Source: Bacteroidota bacterium (GTDB taxonomy: Bacteria; Bacteroidota; Bacteroidia; Bacteroidales; CAIXZF01). From it: a stretch of 64,000 bases of DNA. The stretch covers positions 22,273 to 86,272 of the forward strand of contig JAKLIX010000018.1 of assembly GCA_022709385.1 (NCBI GenBank), read 5' to 3'. The notes beneath the pieces are model-generated. The model saw only the letters and a list, made by a program, of their open reading frames with translations, had not been told where the DNA came from and did not search any database. Shown here piece after piece: positions 25,538-33,591 of this stretch (position 1 is its first letter; each line of letters begins with the position of its first letter). Both the position numbers and the translations under genes were made by a program.

Positions 25538-26407
25538 TTAGGAATCCTTCCGGAGAATCAAGTCCAGGGTTTTTAAAAGGCTGTGTCTCCAGTATGGAAT
25601 GGCGATACCGAGGGCCTTTATCCTGCTCTTATCGAGGACACTGTAAAACGGCCGGGTGGCTCTGGTGGGAAATTCGCCGCTGCTGACAGGCAGTATGGAG
25701 ACGGGCAGAGAGGCCGCTTCTGCAACAGCCATGGCAAAATCGTACCAGCTGCAGACCCCTTCATTTGAATAATGATAAATTTGGTGGTCTTGAAACGATA
25801 AAAAGACCGGTAATAAATGGATCACAGCCCCGGCAAGATCGGCGGCACAGGTCGGGGAACCGAGCTGATCGGAAACCACCCTGATTTCCTGCTTTTCCTG
25901 CCCGAGACGCAGGATGGTCTTTACAAAATTATTTCCGTAACTACTGTATAACCACGATGTTCGAATAATAACCGAGCGCCGGAGGCTGAAAAGGATGGCA
26001 TTTTCACCGTCGAGTTTGGTTTTACCATAAAAACTGACAGGATTGGGTCTGTCGTCTTCCCTGTAAGGTCTGTAATCTCTGCCGTCGAAGACATAATCGG
26101 TGGAAAAGTGGATCAACAAGGCATCATTTGTTTCACAGTAATCGGCAAGGACAGCAGGGACATCAGCATTGAGTGCGGAAGCCAGATCTCTGTCGTCTTC
26201 AGCCTTATCGACAGCAGTATAGGCAGCACAGTTCAGAATAATATCGAACTGTCTGTTTTTCAAGAATTTCTCAAGGTTTTGCGGCCGGCTCAGATCCAGG
26301 GTGTCGATATCTGTGAATTGAAAGTGGTAATCCGTAAAGCGGGCTGCCAGGGACTGAAATTCGCTTCCAAGCTGTCCGTGGGCACCGGTTACAAGAATCT
26401 GTTTCAT
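25538..26407 (-). CDS. rfbD: dTDP-4-dehydrorhamnose reductase
   Basis: NADPH-dependent short-chain reductase making dTDP-L-rhamnose for cell-surface polysaccharides (also called RmlD). The 289-residue protein has the Rossmann motif VTGAHGQLGSEF, the NAAYTAVDKAEDD signature of the family, STDYVFDG and the catalytic YGKTKLDGE (YxxxK). The C-terminal region ends with the usual helix. The other dTDP-rhamnose genes (rmlA, B, C) are not in this window, so either they are elsewhere or this paralogue works on a related 4-keto sugar. A hairpin repeat lies just upstream of its start. Confidence 0.92.
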   Translation of the reverse strand: MKQILVTGAHGQLGSEFQSLAARFTDYHFQFTDIDTLDLSRPQNLEKFLKNRQFDIILNCAAYTAVDKAEDDRDLASALNADVPAVLADYCETNDALLIHFSTDYVFDGRDYRPYREDDRPNPVSFYGKTKLDGENAILFSLRRSVIIRTSWLYSSYGNNFVKTILRLGQEKQEIRVVSDQLGSPTCAADLAGAVIHLLPVFLSFQDHQIYHYSNEGVCSWYDFAMAVAEAASLPVSILPVSSGEFPTRATRPFYSVLDKSRIKALGIAIPYWRHSLLKTLDLILRKDS

Positions 26408-26430
26408 TTGTTAATAATTTAGATTTTAAT

Positions 26431-26474
26431 GGTCGGATACCTGTCCCGCCAAATGCGGGAAAATACCCGCATTT
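26431..26474. repeat. REP-like hairpin repeat, copy 1
   Basis: Contains CCTGTCCCGC-CAAAT-GCGGGA; the TCCCGC/GCGGGA stem (26444-26449 with 26455-26460) and the preceding GGTC-GA context are shared with copy 2 at 27461-27494. An overlapping alternative 9-bp stem, AAATGCGGG (26451-26459) with CCCGCATTT (26466-26474), is also perfect; the two cannot form together. Confidence 0.6.
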
Positions 26475-26497
26475 AGATTGTTATACTCACAGGTATT

Positions 26498-27439
26498 TCA
26501 TGCTTCCATTATTATTGACCGGAAGTAGTGGATGGTTTCCGGCAGGCCCTGCTCCGGGGGTATCTGTGGTTCCCATCCGAGGATTTCACGTGCAAGGCTG
26601 ATGTCGGGTTTTCTCTGAAGGGGGTCATCTGATGGCAATGGCTGAAAAACGATACGGGAAGCGGAGCCTGTAAGTTGAATGATCATTTTGGCCAGATCAA
26701 GGATGGTAAATTCAGAGGGATTACCGAGGTTCACCGGCCCGGTGAAAAGGTCATCCGTTTCCATCAGCAATATCAATGCTTTCACAAGATCAGCCACATA
26801 ACAGAAGCTCCTGGTTTGCAAACCATCGCCGTAAACCGTAATATCCCTGTTTTGCAGGGCCTGAACGATGAAGTTGGAGACTACCCTTCCATCGCTGGGA
26901 TGCATACGGGGACCGTAGGTATTGAATATTCTGGCAATTTTTATTCTCACCTGGTTCTGCCTGTGATAATTGACAAACAAGGTTTCGGCACAACGCTTCC
27001 CTTCATCATAACAGGCTCTGATTCCGATGGGATTCACATGGCCCCAGTAATCTTCTTTCTGGGGATGTACCTGAGGATCTCCATACACCTCACTGGTACT
27101 GGCCTGCAGAATTTTTGCCCTGATTCTTTTAGCCAGTCCGAGCATATTTACAGCTCCCATTACGGAGGTTTTCACCGTTTTTATCGGATTGAACTGGTAA
27201 TGAATGGGTGAAGCCGGACAGGCGAGATTGTAAATTTCATCCACTTCGATAAAAAAAGGCATGGTGACATCATGCCTGACCAACTCAAAATAGGGGTTAG
27301 CCAGAAGGTGCACAACATTTTTCTTCTGACCGGTAAAATAATTATCGAGACAAACCACCTCATGCCCCTGGTTCAGAAGTGCTTCACACAGGTGGGACCC
27401 CAGGAAGCCCGCACCGCCAGTCACAAGGATCTTCTTCAT
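26498..27439 (-). CDS. UDP-glucuronate decarboxylase (UDP-xylose synthase)
   Basis: NAD-dependent extended SDR converting UDP-glucuronate to UDP-xylose. From the ATG at 27439 it has 313 residues and starts [17 protein letters not shown]; a longer frame to 27502 runs through a repeat and is unlikely. The UXS hallmarks are visible: [34 protein letters not shown], catalytic YDEGKR (YxxxK) and [10 protein letters not shown]. It uses the product of UDP-glucose dehydrogenase encoded upstream on the same strand, so the pair makes UDP-xylose for surface glycans. Repeat copy 2 lies just upstream of the start. Confidence 0.94.
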   Translation of the reverse strand: MKKILVTGGAGFLGSHLCEALLNQGHEVVCLDNYFTGQKKNVVHLLANPYFELVRHDVTMPFFIEVDEIYNLACPASPIHYQFNPIKTVKTSVMGAVNMLGLAKRIRAKILQASTSEVYGDPQVHPQKEDYWGHVNPIGIRACYDEGKRCAETLFVNYHRQNQVRIKIARIFNTYGPRMHPSDGRVVSNFIVQALQNRDITVYGDGLQTRSFCYVADLVKALILLMETDDLFTGPVNLGNPSEFTILDLAKMIIQLTGSASRIVFQPLPSDDPLQRKPDISLAREILGWEPQIPPEQGLPETIHYFRSIIMEA

Positions 27440-27780
27440 CTGTTCATATTTTTTTTCATTAAGGTCAGAAGCCTGTCCCGCTACATGCGGGAGAAAATCC
27501 ATATTTGATCATTACCGGTTGATATTAACAATACTTGTATGGATATCTCATCTATATATCATCATTACGTTTTACAAGGTATTCATTTCATCATTCCTGC
27601 CCGGATTCAAAGGTATTTGAAAATCCATTTATCAGCGAATAAACCTGGATCCGAAATGTCTTATCCGTCAGTAAAATTCAGAAGGTATAAAGCTTCACAC
27701 CCCTGCCCTACGGGTTTTCGATTGTTTCCGGGTACGGAATTTTTTTTTATTCCAATTTCAGTTCAGATCAAACGGATCAA
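27440..27780. other. Intergenic region between ugd and UDP-xylose synthase gene
   Basis: About 340 bp with repeat copy 2 near the start of the downstream gene. A plus-strand frame at 27539-27805 (88 residues) overlaps the ugd end and shows no protein-like features. I see no clear promoter or terminator otherwise. Confidence 0.4.
27461..27494. repeat. REP-like hairpin repeat, copy 2
   Basis: AAGGTCAGAAGCCTG precedes TCCCGC-TACAT-GCGGGA (27476-27481 with 27487-27492). About 25 of 33 aligned bases match copy 1, and the loop differs, as expected of a spreading palindromic element with stem conservation. Confidence 0.6.
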
Positions 27781-29097
27781 TCATCGTTTCCCGATCCCGG
27801 AATAATAGAATCCGTTGGATCTAAAGTCCGCAGGATCGTATATATTCCGGCCGTCAAACACGGCAGGGATTTTCATCAGTTTTCGCATCTGATTGAGATC
27901 GGGCACCCTGAATTCCTTCCATTCGGTAACCAGAAGCAGGGCATCGGCTCCTTCAATGGCAGCGTACATATCGCCTGCGTAATGAATGACATCCCCGATT
28001 TTCCGCCTGCATTCCTGCATGGCCACCGGATCGTAGGCAGCAATATTGCAGCCGGCATCCAGCAGGTGGCGGATAATGACCAGTGAGGGTGCTTCACGCA
28101 TATCATCCGTCTGAGGTTTGAAAGAGAGTCCCCATATGGCAATGTGCCTGTCTTTCAAATCACCCTGGAAATAATGGGATAATTTAGCGAAAAGAACCGA
28201 CTTCTGATCATCATTCACTGCTTCTACACTTTCAAGGACCCTGAGGCGGTATGCTTTCTCCTGTGCTGTCCGGATCAGCGCTTTCACGTCTTTGGGAAAG
28301 CAGGATCCGCCATAACCGACACCCGGATAAATGAATTTATTCCCTATCCTGCTGTCGCTTCCGATTCCCTTTCTCACCATTTCAACATCGGCTCCCACCA
28401 GTTCACAGAGATTGGCGATATCGTTCATGAAACTGATCTTGGTTGCGAGCATGCTGTTGGCAGCGTATTTTGTCATTTCCGCCGAGGGGATATCCATGAA
28501 AATAACCGGATGTCCGTTTAATGTGAAAGGCTTATACAGTTTCTTCATGATCGATTCAGCTCTTTCGGAAGAAATACCCACCACGATACGATCCGGCCTC
28601 AGAAAATCCTCGATGGCGTTACCCTCCTTTAAAAACTCGGGATTAGAGGCCACATCAAAGGGAAGATCACTACCCCTTGACCGTAATTCTTCAATAAGAG
28701 CCTGTCTGACTTTCTCAGCGGTACCAACCGGAACCGTACTTTTGGTGACTACCAGCATATAGTCCTCCATCAGGCGTCCGACAGCGCGTGCAACTTCAAG
28801 CACGTACTTGAGATCGGCACTTCCGTCTTCATCGGGAGGAGTGCCCACTGCGATAAAGACAACCTCGCTGCCGGGAATACTGTCTTCCAATTGTGTTGTA
28901 AAATGAAGGCGGTCTTTCGCTATGTTCCTGTTCACCATTTCTTCAAGTCCAGGCTCATAAATCGGAATGATTCCTTTTTTCAGGTTTTCAATTTTGTTTT
29001 TATCTACATCCACACAGGTCACTTCAATGCCAACCTCCGCAAAACAGGTACCCGTTACCAAGCCCACGTAACCCGTTCCCACAATCGTAATCCTCAT
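27781..29097 (-). CDS. ugd: UDP-glucose 6-dehydrogenase
   Basis: NAD-dependent oxidation of UDP-glucose to UDP-glucuronate. The 438-residue protein has the N-terminal Rossmann motif ITIVGTGYVGLVTGTCFAE, the VGTPPDEDGSADL loop, NPEFLKEGNAIEDF, and the catalytic cysteine in GYGGSCFPKD. The C-terminal UDP-binding domain begins after WGLSFKPQTDD. GDP-mannose dehydrogenase is related, but the GYGGSCFPKD form and the neighbouring UDP-xylose synthase favour UDP-glucose. It is the first gene of the sugar-nucleotide set on this strand and is divergent from the large T9SS-protein gene. Confidence 0.94.
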   Translation of the reverse strand: MRITIVGTGYVGLVTGTCFAEVGIEVTCVDVDKNKIENLKKGIIPIYEPGLEEMVNRNIAKDRLHFTTQLEDSIPGSEVVFIAVGTPPDEDGSADLKYVLEVARAVGRLMEDYMLVVTKSTVPVGTAEKVRQALIEELRSRGSDLPFDVASNPEFLKEGNAIEDFLRPDRIVVGISSERAESIMKKLYKPFTLNGHPVIFMDIPSAEMTKYAANSMLATKISFMNDIANLCELVGADVEMVRKGIGSDSRIGNKFIYPGVGYGGSCFPKDVKALIRTAQEKAYRLRVLESVEAVNDDQKSVLFAKLSHYFQGDLKDRHIAIWGLSFKPQTDDMREAPSLVIIRHLLDAGCNIAAYDPVAMQECRRKIGDVIHYAGDMYAAIEGADALLLVTEWKEFRVPDLNQMRKLMKIPAVFDGRNIYDPADFRSNGFYYSGIGKR

Positions 29098-29172
29098 AAC
29101 TCCTTGATTTAAATTACTTTAACATACGCTGAACAATAACATAAATTTTAAAGAAAATACAAAGAAAAACAT

Positions 29173-29180
29173 TAACTTTG
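29173..29180 (+). promoter_or_regulatory. -7 element for the T9SS cohesin/Ig protein gene
   Basis: TAACTTTG fits TAnnTTTG, 56 bp before the ATG at 29237, leaving an untranslated leader of about 45 nt. The -33 region is AT-rich but lacks a clear TTTG. Confidence 0.45.
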
Positions 29181-29236
29181 CACCTTCCAAAGTTGAAAAT
29201 ACTTTTTCAATATTCAGTAACAATAAACCAAATTTT

Positions 29237-32200
29237 ATGAAAGCAAAAGTCCTAACGATTGTATTCTTACTAATGACAGGATTTTGGGCATCGTTTTCCA
29301 CTGCCCAGATAGTCACTACGGCAGGTTCTGCCACGAGCTGCCCCGGAGGAACTGTTTCCATACCCATCGTGGTAGATAACCTCGCCGGAGTAGCTTCCAT
29401 TTCTCTGACCCTCGAGGTTGACCCGAGCGTGATTTTCTATACTTCCAACACCAGCAATCCTGCCCTTGCAGGAGGTTTTCTCGTGGTGAATTGCCAGGCT
29501 CCCTATCACGAAGTGAAAGCGGCCTGGTTTGGTCTCAGCCCTGTCACCCTGGCCAGCGGTTCAACGCTATTTACTTTCAACTTCAATTACCTGCAAGGTT
29601 CTGCAATGCATTGGTGGGATACCATCACCATCGGCAACTGCCAGTACAGCGATCTGGGCGGGAATACCCTCCCGGCTGTCTGGGCTAATGGAACCGTAGG
29701 CCCTGCAGCTGCCGCTCCCGTATTTAACCTTCAGCCTGCAGATGTTACGGTGGCTGAAGGCGGCAATGCACAGTTCACTGCTACTGCTACCGGAGCCAAT
29801 ACTTACCAGTGGTATGAAAGTGCCGACAACGGAACCACCTGGAATGCCCTCAGTGATGGCGGCTTATACGCTGGTACCGGCACCGGTAACCTGACCATTA
29901 CGGGAGTTAACCTCGGCATGGACGGATACCATTATCGTCTCGGTGCCACAGAAAGCACATGCAACCAGGAGACTTTTTCGAGCTATGCCATGCTCAGCGT
30001 TACCCAGACCAGCAACAATATTCTTATGCATGCGGTGAATGTATCCGCCTGTGCAAATACAGCCACCTACGTGCCTGTTGACGCAAGTAATTTTGACAAT
30101 GTTGGCATGTTCCATTTTGAGCTCACTGTTAATCCTTCCATGCTTGTATTCACCGGACTCACCAATATCAACGCCAGCCTCGGTTCTGTGCAGTCCAGTG
30201 TTGCCGGGAACACCGTCACCATCGACTGGACCAGTTCCACACCGGTGAATCTCGGGAACAGCCCGCTTTTTGGTATCGGATTTAATTATCTGGGAGGAGC
30301 TGCACCTGTGCAGTGGAACACTGCCAACTGTCAGATCCAGGATGGAGGCGGACAAAACATCACCACCGATTATTTCAACAGCACTGTCAATCCCCTGGCT
30401 ACGGCACCCGTCATCAACACCCAGCCGGCAAACCAGACTGTCATTGAAAACCAGACCGCCAATTTCAGTATTGCCGCAACCGGTGCAAATACATATCAGT
30501 GGCAGGAATCGACCAATGGCGGAAGCAGCTGGACCGACCTCACCAACAATGTCATGTACTCAGGTGCAACCACCAACGCGCTGACAATCTCCGGTGTACC
30601 CCTGACATACAGCGGGAACCAGTACCGCTGCGTTGCCACCGAAACAGTTTGTAACCTCACTGCCAATTCTGTCGCAGGTATTCTCACCGTTACTCCCGCT
30701 ACAACCGATATTGTGACTACCATCGGTTCGATCACCACCTGTCCTGACTCAGTTACCATCTTTGTACCCATCAATGTGACCAACTTCAACAATGTGGCCT
30801 CGGCTTCCATGAAAATTGCCTATGATACGCTGGCATTAATTTATGACAGTACTGTCAATATTCATCCGGCGCTCACTTCCGGTGTGTTCGCATATAATGC
30901 TTCAGGCGGTGTATTCGGAATGGCCTGGTTCTCCATCATCCCGGCAAGCTTCGGAACAGGCACGCTCTATGAAATCCAATTTACTTATTTTGCCAATTCA
31001 ACCAACCTCATTTTTGATCTGACCCCCGGCACTTCACTCTACACCGATCTTAATTTCAATACTTTGCCTGCTGTCTGGGTGGATGGTTTTGTAACCTTAC
31101 CCGGACCTGTCATCACCACCATGCCCACAGACCAAACGGTATTTGCCGGTACCAATGCCGTATTCTCTCTGAGCGGCAACAGCATCGACACCTACCAGTG
31201 GCAGATTGACCAGGGCGGTGTCTGGACTGACCTCACCGATGGGACTGTTTATTCTGGAACCCAGACCAGTGCACTGACTGTTTCCAATGTAACTCTCGCC
31301 ATGGATGGCAGCATGTACCGCTGTGTGGTTACCGGTATCTGCGACGACCAGTACTCTCACGTTGTAACCCTGATGGTTATCAATGCCACCCCTGTTGGTG
31401 TGAGCCTTCCCACCATCTCCCAATGCCAGGGTCCCGTCACTATTCCTGTCAGTGTGACTGATTTCAATGATATCGGATCTTTCCACCTGAAACTTAATAC
31501 TACCGGCAACGTTCTGGTTTACAACGGCTACCAGAATGTAAACCCTGCCCTGCTCTCCGGACTCACGGTGACCAACACGGCAAACTCGGTTGTCGTTCAT
31601 TTTTCGAGTACCACCGCGGTCACTATCCCCAACAGTGTAATCATCGAACTGAAATTTAACAGCAACGCAGGCACCACAGCGCTCACCTGGGATCCGGCAC
31701 CCGGCGTCAATTACTTCAAATCCGTCAATAACACTGTATTACCGACAAACTTTGGAAACGGAAACGTAACCATCACTCCGGTACCCGGTCCTGCTGCCAG
31801 CATTCAGGGGCCCGGCGGTATCTGCCAGGGAACATCACAAAGCACTTATACCACCCTGGGCGCTGCCAATGCCACCTCATATCTCTGGGGAATCATTCCC
31901 ACCACTGCCGGAACCGTAGCCGGAACAGGCACATCCGTTACTGTTACCTGGGATGCTTTCTTCACCGGCCTGGCCACTATAACAGTACAAGGTGTCAACA
32001 CATGCGGCAACGGTCCGATCATGACCAAAGCAGTGACAGTAACTCCCACTCCGAATGTGACCCTGGCCCCCTTTGCCAACATTTGTACCAATGATACCCT
32101 ACTTCTGACCGGCGGTTTACCAGCCGGAGGCACTTATTCCGGAACCGGCGTTGTCGACAGTCTTTTCATCCCCAACGTTTCCGGACCCGGAACCTTTACC

Positions 32201-32782
32201 ATCACTTATACTTACTCCGTCGCCGGTTGCTCGGCATCAGCCACCCAACCGATTACTGTGAATCAATCACCCAATGTGACCTTTGTGTTACCGGCCAACC
32301 TGGATACGGTACATCCTGCATTTCCACCCTTCCAGCTGACAGGCGGATTACCCGCAGGCGGCACGTACAGCGGCCCCGGCATCCCGGTGGGAAGCAACAC
32401 CTTTACTCCCTCACTGGCAGGTCCCGGCTACTGGCAGATTGATTATACCTACACAACAACCCAGGGCTGTACCGGTATTGCCACCCAGCATATCCTGGTA
32501 GATCCCATTCTCGGTATCACTAATCCTGACGGAGTTGTTGACCTGCTTATCCAACCCAATCCGACCAGGGGAAAATTCAATGTGATGATTGGAGAAGTAT
32601 CAGAAATTTCCACCCTTGTCATCTTCAATGACCTCGGACAGAAAATCTATGAGGAAAGTTTGCAGCCTGAGGCCGGCATTGTCAACAGGGATCTTGATCT
32701 CAGCAATCAGCCCAGGGGACTCTATTTCCTGAAACTTAGCGGAAGCAAGGCCATCAGAATAGAGAAGATCATCCTGAATTAA
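29237..32782 (+). CDS. Large secreted protein: cohesin-like and Ig-like modules with T9SS sorting domain
   Basis: An 1181-residue exported protein. Signal peptide 1-23 (FSTAQ). Four cohesin-like beta modules (about 25-155, 262-386, 491-620, 719-847) alternate with three Ig-like domains (161-256, 391-486, 624-716; pattern NTYQWQES...DLT...YSG...L.I..V....G..YRC). A PKD/Ig-like domain (851-936) and two related units with GGLPAGGTYSG (939-1008, 1011-1088) follow. Residues about 1100-1181 are a type A T9SS sorting domain (QPNPTRGKFNV, LVIFNDLGQKIYEE, LDLSNQPRGLYFLKL, IRIEKIIL), so it crosses the outer membrane by T9SS. Role: surface adhesin or scaffold, inferred. No dockerin or enzyme domain is seen. 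It stands alone with its own promoter and terminator. Confidence 0.88.
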   Translation: MKAKVLTIVFLLMTGFWASFSTAQIVTTAGSATSCPGGTVSIPIVVDNLAGVASISLTLEVDPSVIFYTSNTSNPALAGGFLVVNCQAPYHEVKAAWFGLSPVTLASGSTLFTFNFNYLQGSAMHWWDTITIGNCQYSDLGGNTLPAVWANGTVGPAAAAPVFNLQPADVTVAEGGNAQFTATATGANTYQWYESADNGTTWNALSDGGLYAGTGTGNLTITGVNLGMDGYHYRLGATESTCNQETFSSYAMLSVTQTSNNILMHAVNVSACANTATYVPVDASNFDNVGMFHFELTVNPSMLVFTGLTNINASLGSVQSSVAGNTVTIDWTSSTPVNLGNSPLFGIGFNYLGGAAPVQWNTANCQIQDGGGQNITTDYFNSTVNPLATAPVINTQPANQTVIENQTANFSIAATGANTYQWQESTNGGSSWTDLTNNVMYSGATTNALTISGVPLTYSGNQYRCVATETVCNLTANSVAGILTVTPATTDIVTTIGSITTCPDSVTIFVPINVTNFNNVASASMKIAYDTLALIYDSTVNIHPALTSGVFAYNASGGVFGMAWFSIIPASFGTGTLYEIQFTYFANSTNLIFDLTPGTSLYTDLNFNTLPAVWVDGFVTLPGPVITTMPTDQTVFAGTNAVFSLSGNSIDTYQWQIDQGGVWTDLTDGTVYSGTQTSALTVSNVTLAMDGSMYRCVVTGICDDQYSHVVTLMVINATPVGVSLPTISQCQGPVTIPVSVTDFNDIGSFHLKLNTTGNVLVYNGYQNVNPALLSGLTVTNTANSVVVHFSSTTAVTIPNSVIIELKFNSNAGTTALTWDPAPGVNYFKSVNNTVLPTNFGNGNVTITPVPGPAASIQGPGGICQGTSQSTYTTLGAANATSYLWGIIPTTAGTVAGTGTSVTVTWDAFFTGLATITVQGVNTCGNGPIMTKAVTVTPTPNVTLAPFANICTNDTLLLTGGLPAGGTYSGTGVVDSLFIPNVSGPGTFTITYTYSVAGCSASATQPITVNQSPNVTFVLPANLDTVHPAFPPFQLTGGLPAGGTYSGPGIPVGSNTFTPSLAGPGYWQIDYTYTTTQGCTGIATQHILVDPILGITNPDGVVDLLIQPNPTRGKFNVMIGEVSEISTLVIFNDLGQKIYEESLQPEAGIVNRDLDLSNQPRGLYFLKLSGSKAIRIEKIILN

Positions 32783-32797
32783 ACGACTGCTGCATAC

Positions 32798-32831
32798 AAA
32801 AAAAGCGTCTCCAAACGGAGACGCTTTTTTT
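32798..32831. terminator. Bidirectional rho-independent terminator
   Basis: A perfect 8-bp stem GCGTCTCC/GGAGACGC with loop AAAC, flanked by A7 on the left and T7 on the right, so it works on both strands. It lies between the convergent T9SS-protein and DUF2807 genes. Confidence 0.93.
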
Positions 32832-32862
32832 ATGCCTTCATCAGAAGTGTCGGCGGTGAAAA

Positions 32863-33591
32863 CTAATCGGAAGTTTTCTGCACCTCTCCTGAACCGTCGA
32901 TCCTGCTGCTGACAACCGGCTTACCACTATATCTCACCACAGCGGAACCCCTGATGTCAACCCCGAGTTTCTCAACCGGAAACACCTCGGCAGTCCCCGA
33001 ACCGTTGATTTCCACTTCCGTACTTGTTGAGGCAAGCTGACCGGCATTGTATGCTCCTGATCCGTCAATCCTCACATATTGCCTGTGAGCCGTACCGCTC
33101 AGGATCATTTCACCCGAACCTTTGATACCACTATATAATACTTCACAATTGGCATCTATCTGAATACTTCCTGATCCCTGCACCGCCAACTCCAGTTTGC
33201 CTGTATTTACCGGATTTTCAGTACGAATAGCCCCGCTGCCCGAAACGCTCAGTTTCCTGATGTCAGGTGTACTGACACGAATCCGGATGGGTTTATGGAT
33301 GCCGAAACAGGATTGGGAGCTGATCGTAAGCACACCCTGGCTAACGGTAGTGGTTATCAGGCTTAAGATATTTTGTTGGGCTTCAATGCGAAACGAGGTG
33401 GTATTCCCCTGCTCAATGAGAAGATCTGCCGGAATCTGCAATTTCACTCCGTTGATCTCCCGGATATCCCTGTCCTCGCTGACAATTTCCCCGCTACCGT
33501 TTTCGCAGTCAAAACTGCAGGAAAGAAATAAAACAGCAATCAGAGGCAGAGAAAGTACTCCAAGACGAAAATCTATTGTATTCATTATCAT
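32863..33591 (-). CDS. DUF2807 head-GIN-domain lipoprotein
   Basis: A 242-residue lipoprotein (lipobox VLFLSC). The body is a DUF2807 (head GIN) domain: a right-handed beta-helix-like repeat with recurring GSG steps ([53 protein letters not shown]). The family is called putative adhesin or autotransporter-like but has no proven role; it is widespread in Bacteroidota. The ATG at 33591 overlaps the aconitase stop as ATGA; the ATG at 33585 is an equally good start. Translational coupling to aconitase looks incidental. Transcription ends at the hairpin at 32798-32831. Confidence 0.87.
   Translation of the reverse strand: MIMNTIDFRLGVLSLPLIAVLFLSCSFDCENGSGEIVSEDRDIREINGVKLQIPADLLIEQGNTTSFRIEAQQNILSLITTTVSQGVLTISSQSCFGIHKPIRIRVSTPDIRKLSVSGSGAIRTENPVNTGKLELAVQGSGSIQIDANCEVLYSGIKGSGEMILSGTAHRQYVRIDGSGAYNAGQLASTSTEVEINGSGTAEVFPVEKLGVDIRGSAVVRYSGKPVVSSRIDGSGEVQKTSD

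Noticed and set aside
27539..27805. 88-residue plus-strand frame
   Set aside because: Overlaps the end of ugd and is rich in His, Pro and Ser without motif or promoter.
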